Below, piece by piece: positions 62,563 to 64,000 of a stretch of DNA of 64,000 bases (positions within the stretch are counted from its first letter, which is position 1; every line of letters starts with the position of its first letter). Position numbers and translations under genes: made by a program. Source of the DNA: Microbacterium ginsengisoli (GTDB lineage: Bacteria; Actinomycetota; Actinomycetes; Actinomycetales; Microbacteriaceae); contig NZ_JYIY01000079.1 in assembly GCF_000956535.1 (NCBI RefSeq), positions 166,575 through 230,574 on the forward strand. The letters are read 5' to 3'. The notes under the pieces were generated by a model. The model searched no databases. It saw only the letters and a program-made list of their open reading frames with translations, and was not told where the DNA came from.

Positions 62563-62575
62563 GGTCGACGCCCGC
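62546..62575. terminator. Terminator hairpin with the stop codon in its loop
   Basis: A 13-bp perfect stem (GCGGGCGTCGACC with its complement) closes on a CTGA loop; the TGA of the loop is the stop codon of the 61618 gene. The hairpin also lies 18 bases after the convergent protease gene, so it can serve both strands. Confidence 0.85.
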
Positions 62576-62592
62576 GGTGCCGCATCCGTTCG

Positions 62593-64000
62593 TCAGCTGA
62601 GCGAGCCGAGCGTGACGTCGACCGTGTGCGATGCGCCGTCGCGCACATAGGTCAGCGAGGCCTTCGCGCCCGCAGCAAGCGCACGCACCTCGGCGGTCAG
62701 GTCGACGGCACCGGTCACGGGCTGGCCGTTGAACTCGGTGATGATGTCGCCCTTCTGCAGGCCCGCGGCGGCCGCCGGGCCGCCCGAGGTGACGTCGGCG
62801 ACATAGGCGCCGGAGATCGTCGCGCCGGTGACGTTCGCCGAGTCCTGCACCGACGCACCGAGCAGACCGTGCGTGGCCTTGCCGTTCTGGATCAGCTCGT
62901 CGGTGATGCGCTTGACGATGTCCGACGGAATCGAGAAGCCGACGCCGATGTTGCCCGACTGGGTCCCCGATGTCGACGAGCCGGTGCCCGCGATCGCGAC
63001 GTTGATGCCGATCAGCTGACCTGAGGAGTCGACCAGCGCGCCACCGGAGTTGCCGGGGTTGATGGCGGCATCCGTCTGGATCACCGAGATCTTGATCGTC
63101 GAGGTCGTGGAGGTCTGCGTCTGGCCCTGTCCGAAGTCGAACTGGAACGGCGACTGCTGGCCCTGCTGCGTGTCGCCGCCCGAGCTGCCGGAGCTGCTGG
63201 GAGCAGACGACGCGATCTCGATCGAACGGTTCAGAGCGCTGACGATGCCGTTGGTCACGGTGTTCGACAGGCCGAGGGGCGCGCCGACGGCGATCGTCTG
63301 GTCGCCGACGTTGAGCTTCGACGAGTCGCCGAAGGTGATCGGGGTAAGCCCCGACGCGCCCGTCAGCTTGATGACGGCCAGATCGTAGGTCGGGTCGGTG
63401 CCGACGACCGTCGCGTCGTAGATGTGACCGTCGGAGGTGGTGACCTTGAGCGTCGCGTCGGCGGTCGCACCATCGAGGGTGACGACGTGGGTGTTGGTCA
63501 CGACGTACCCGTCGGCGGTCAGGATGACACCCGAACCGGTTCCGGCGGACTGGCCCGACTCGGCACTGATCGTGACGACGCTCGGCACCACCTTCGCGGC
63601 GACTGCCGTGGTCTGGTTGACGGAGCTGGTGTCGTTCACGGTGAGCGTCGTCGGGCCGGATGCCGCAGACGTCGTGCCCTTCGGGCTCCACAGCGTCATG
63701 CCGGCCGCCGCACCGCCGAGGCCGGCGGCGCCGCCGACGATCGCCGCGGCGACGAGGAGGCCGACGGCGCGCGTCGCGCCGGACTTCTTCTTCGGCGCAG
63801 GAGCAGCAGGGGTGCCCCAGAGGGGAGCGGTCGGGCCGGTCGCGGCCGGGCCGAACGACTCACCCGTCGCCGGGGCGACCGGAACGGTCGGCGCCGTCGC
63901 CGAGGCGGCCTCGGCCGCGGAGATCTCAGGAAGCGGGGGCCGTGCGGCGGCGGTGTCGACGGCCGGCTCCGGCGCAGGGCTTGGGGTAGGGCTCGGGGTG
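62593..64000 (-). CDS. HtrA-type serine protease with PDZ domain, N-terminus cut by window edge
   Basis: This is a membrane-anchored quality-control protease of the DegP/PepD group. About 469 residues are visible. A Pro/Ala-rich cytoplasmic part ends in KKKSGATRAV, then a membrane segment (VGLLVAAAIVGGAAGLGGAA). The trypsin-like domain has the triad His in VVTNTHVV, Asp in TYDLAVIKL and Ser in NPGNSGGALV. The PDZ domain (GLLGASVQDSAN to the end) includes GPAAAAGLQKGDIITEFNG. An unusual Ser/Gln/Gly-rich loop (about 63120-63200) interrupts the protease domain, a feature of actinobacterial HtrA. Confidence 0.94.
   Translation of the reverse strand, partial: TPSPTPSPAPEPAVDTAAARPPLPEISAAEAASATAPTVPVAPATGESFGPAATGPTAPLWGTPAAPAPKKKSGATRAVGLLVAAAIVGGAAGLGGAAAGMTLWSPKGTTSAASGPTTLTVNDTSSVNQTTAVAAKVVPSVVTISAESGQSAGTGSGVILTADGYVVTNTHVVTLDGATADATLKVTTSDGHIYDATVVGTDPTYDLAVIKLTGASGLTPITFGDSSKLNVGDQTIAVGAPLGLSNTVTNGIVSALNRSIEIASSAPSSSGSSGGDTQQGQQSPFQFDFGQGQTQTSTTSTIKISVIQTDAAINPGNSGGALVDSSGQLIGINVAIAGTGSSTSGTQSGNIGVGFSIPSDIVKRITDELIQNGKATHGLLGASVQDSANVTGATISGAYVADVTSGGPAAAAGLQKGDIITEFNGQPVTGAVDLTAEVRALAAGAKASLTYVRDGASHTVDVTLGSLS

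Overview
The window comes from a very GC-rich (about 70%), gene-dense actinobacterium, most likely Microbacteriaceae and probably Microbacterium or a close relative. Three things point there: protein resemblance (actinobacterial prfB-ftsE-ftsX-smpB and murI-rph-rdgB orders, a DUF3039 protein, a Tad/TadE pilus locus), heavy use of 4-bp ATGA/GTGA gene overlaps, and a strikingly repeated CGGATGCCGCG word. It is a chromosomal segment. I saw no insertion sequence, phage gene, CRISPR array or integration site. No gene-free stretch exceeds about 300 bases.

Layout. 1-4046: branched-chain amino acid genes ilvD-ilvB-ilvN (ilvN runs off the left edge). 4111-6293: trehalose synthesis otsA-otsB. 6692-10227: acetoacetyl-CoA thiolase and a two-subunit 3-oxoacid CoA-transferase, divergent from an IclR regulator. 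10237-18861: a nine-gene coupled operon holding a complete branched-chain-type ABC importer, an acyl-CoA ligase, a TetR regulator, 3-hydroxybutyrate dehydrogenase and an alpha/beta hydrolase. Together these two blocks could import and oxidise 3-hydroxybutyrate or related acids to acetyl-CoA. 19020-20680: MarR regulator plus MFS pump.

20690-35950 is the most unusual part. It holds three amidohydrolases of the deaminase type (one with lost metal ligands), an oxygenase-type ferredoxin reductase, an XRE-cupin regulator, an FAD-linked oxidase, a PdxH-like flavoprotein, a methylenetetrahydrofolate reductase with a cysteine-rich head, an SDR, a creatininase-family hydrolase and an ABC importer whose binding protein looks NMT1/THI5-like. 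I infer a catabolic island for an N-heterocycle, possibly methylated, with one-carbon capture by folate. A tRNA-Lys and a hisN-like gene sit inside this region.

36201-43509: MFS transporters, a type-B carboxylesterase, a degenerate sensor kinase with its LuxR-type response regulator, and tmRNA (ssrA). 43513-47178: smpB, ftsX, ftsE, prfB. 47204-51064: MFS, XRE regulator, SDR and aldo/keto reductase. 51174-55604: a Tad pilus operon (tadA, tadB, tadC, Flp-like pilin, two TadE-like proteins and a Rv3654c-like protein) without its usual CpaE/Ssd gene or prepilin peptidase. 55828-64000: tRNA-Leu, DedA, zinc-type CDF exporter, rdgB, rph, murI, pncB, a DUF3039 protein, a possible EcsC-family protein and the C-terminal part of an HtrA-type protease (runs off the right edge).

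Two themes recur across the window. First, many monocistronic or first-in-operon genes carry a TANNNT hexamer 6-8 bases before the start codon, which implies leaderless mRNAs. Second, operon-internal genes overlap by NTGA, which implies translational coupling. Gene starts were chosen with these two rules plus Shine-Dalgarno matches.
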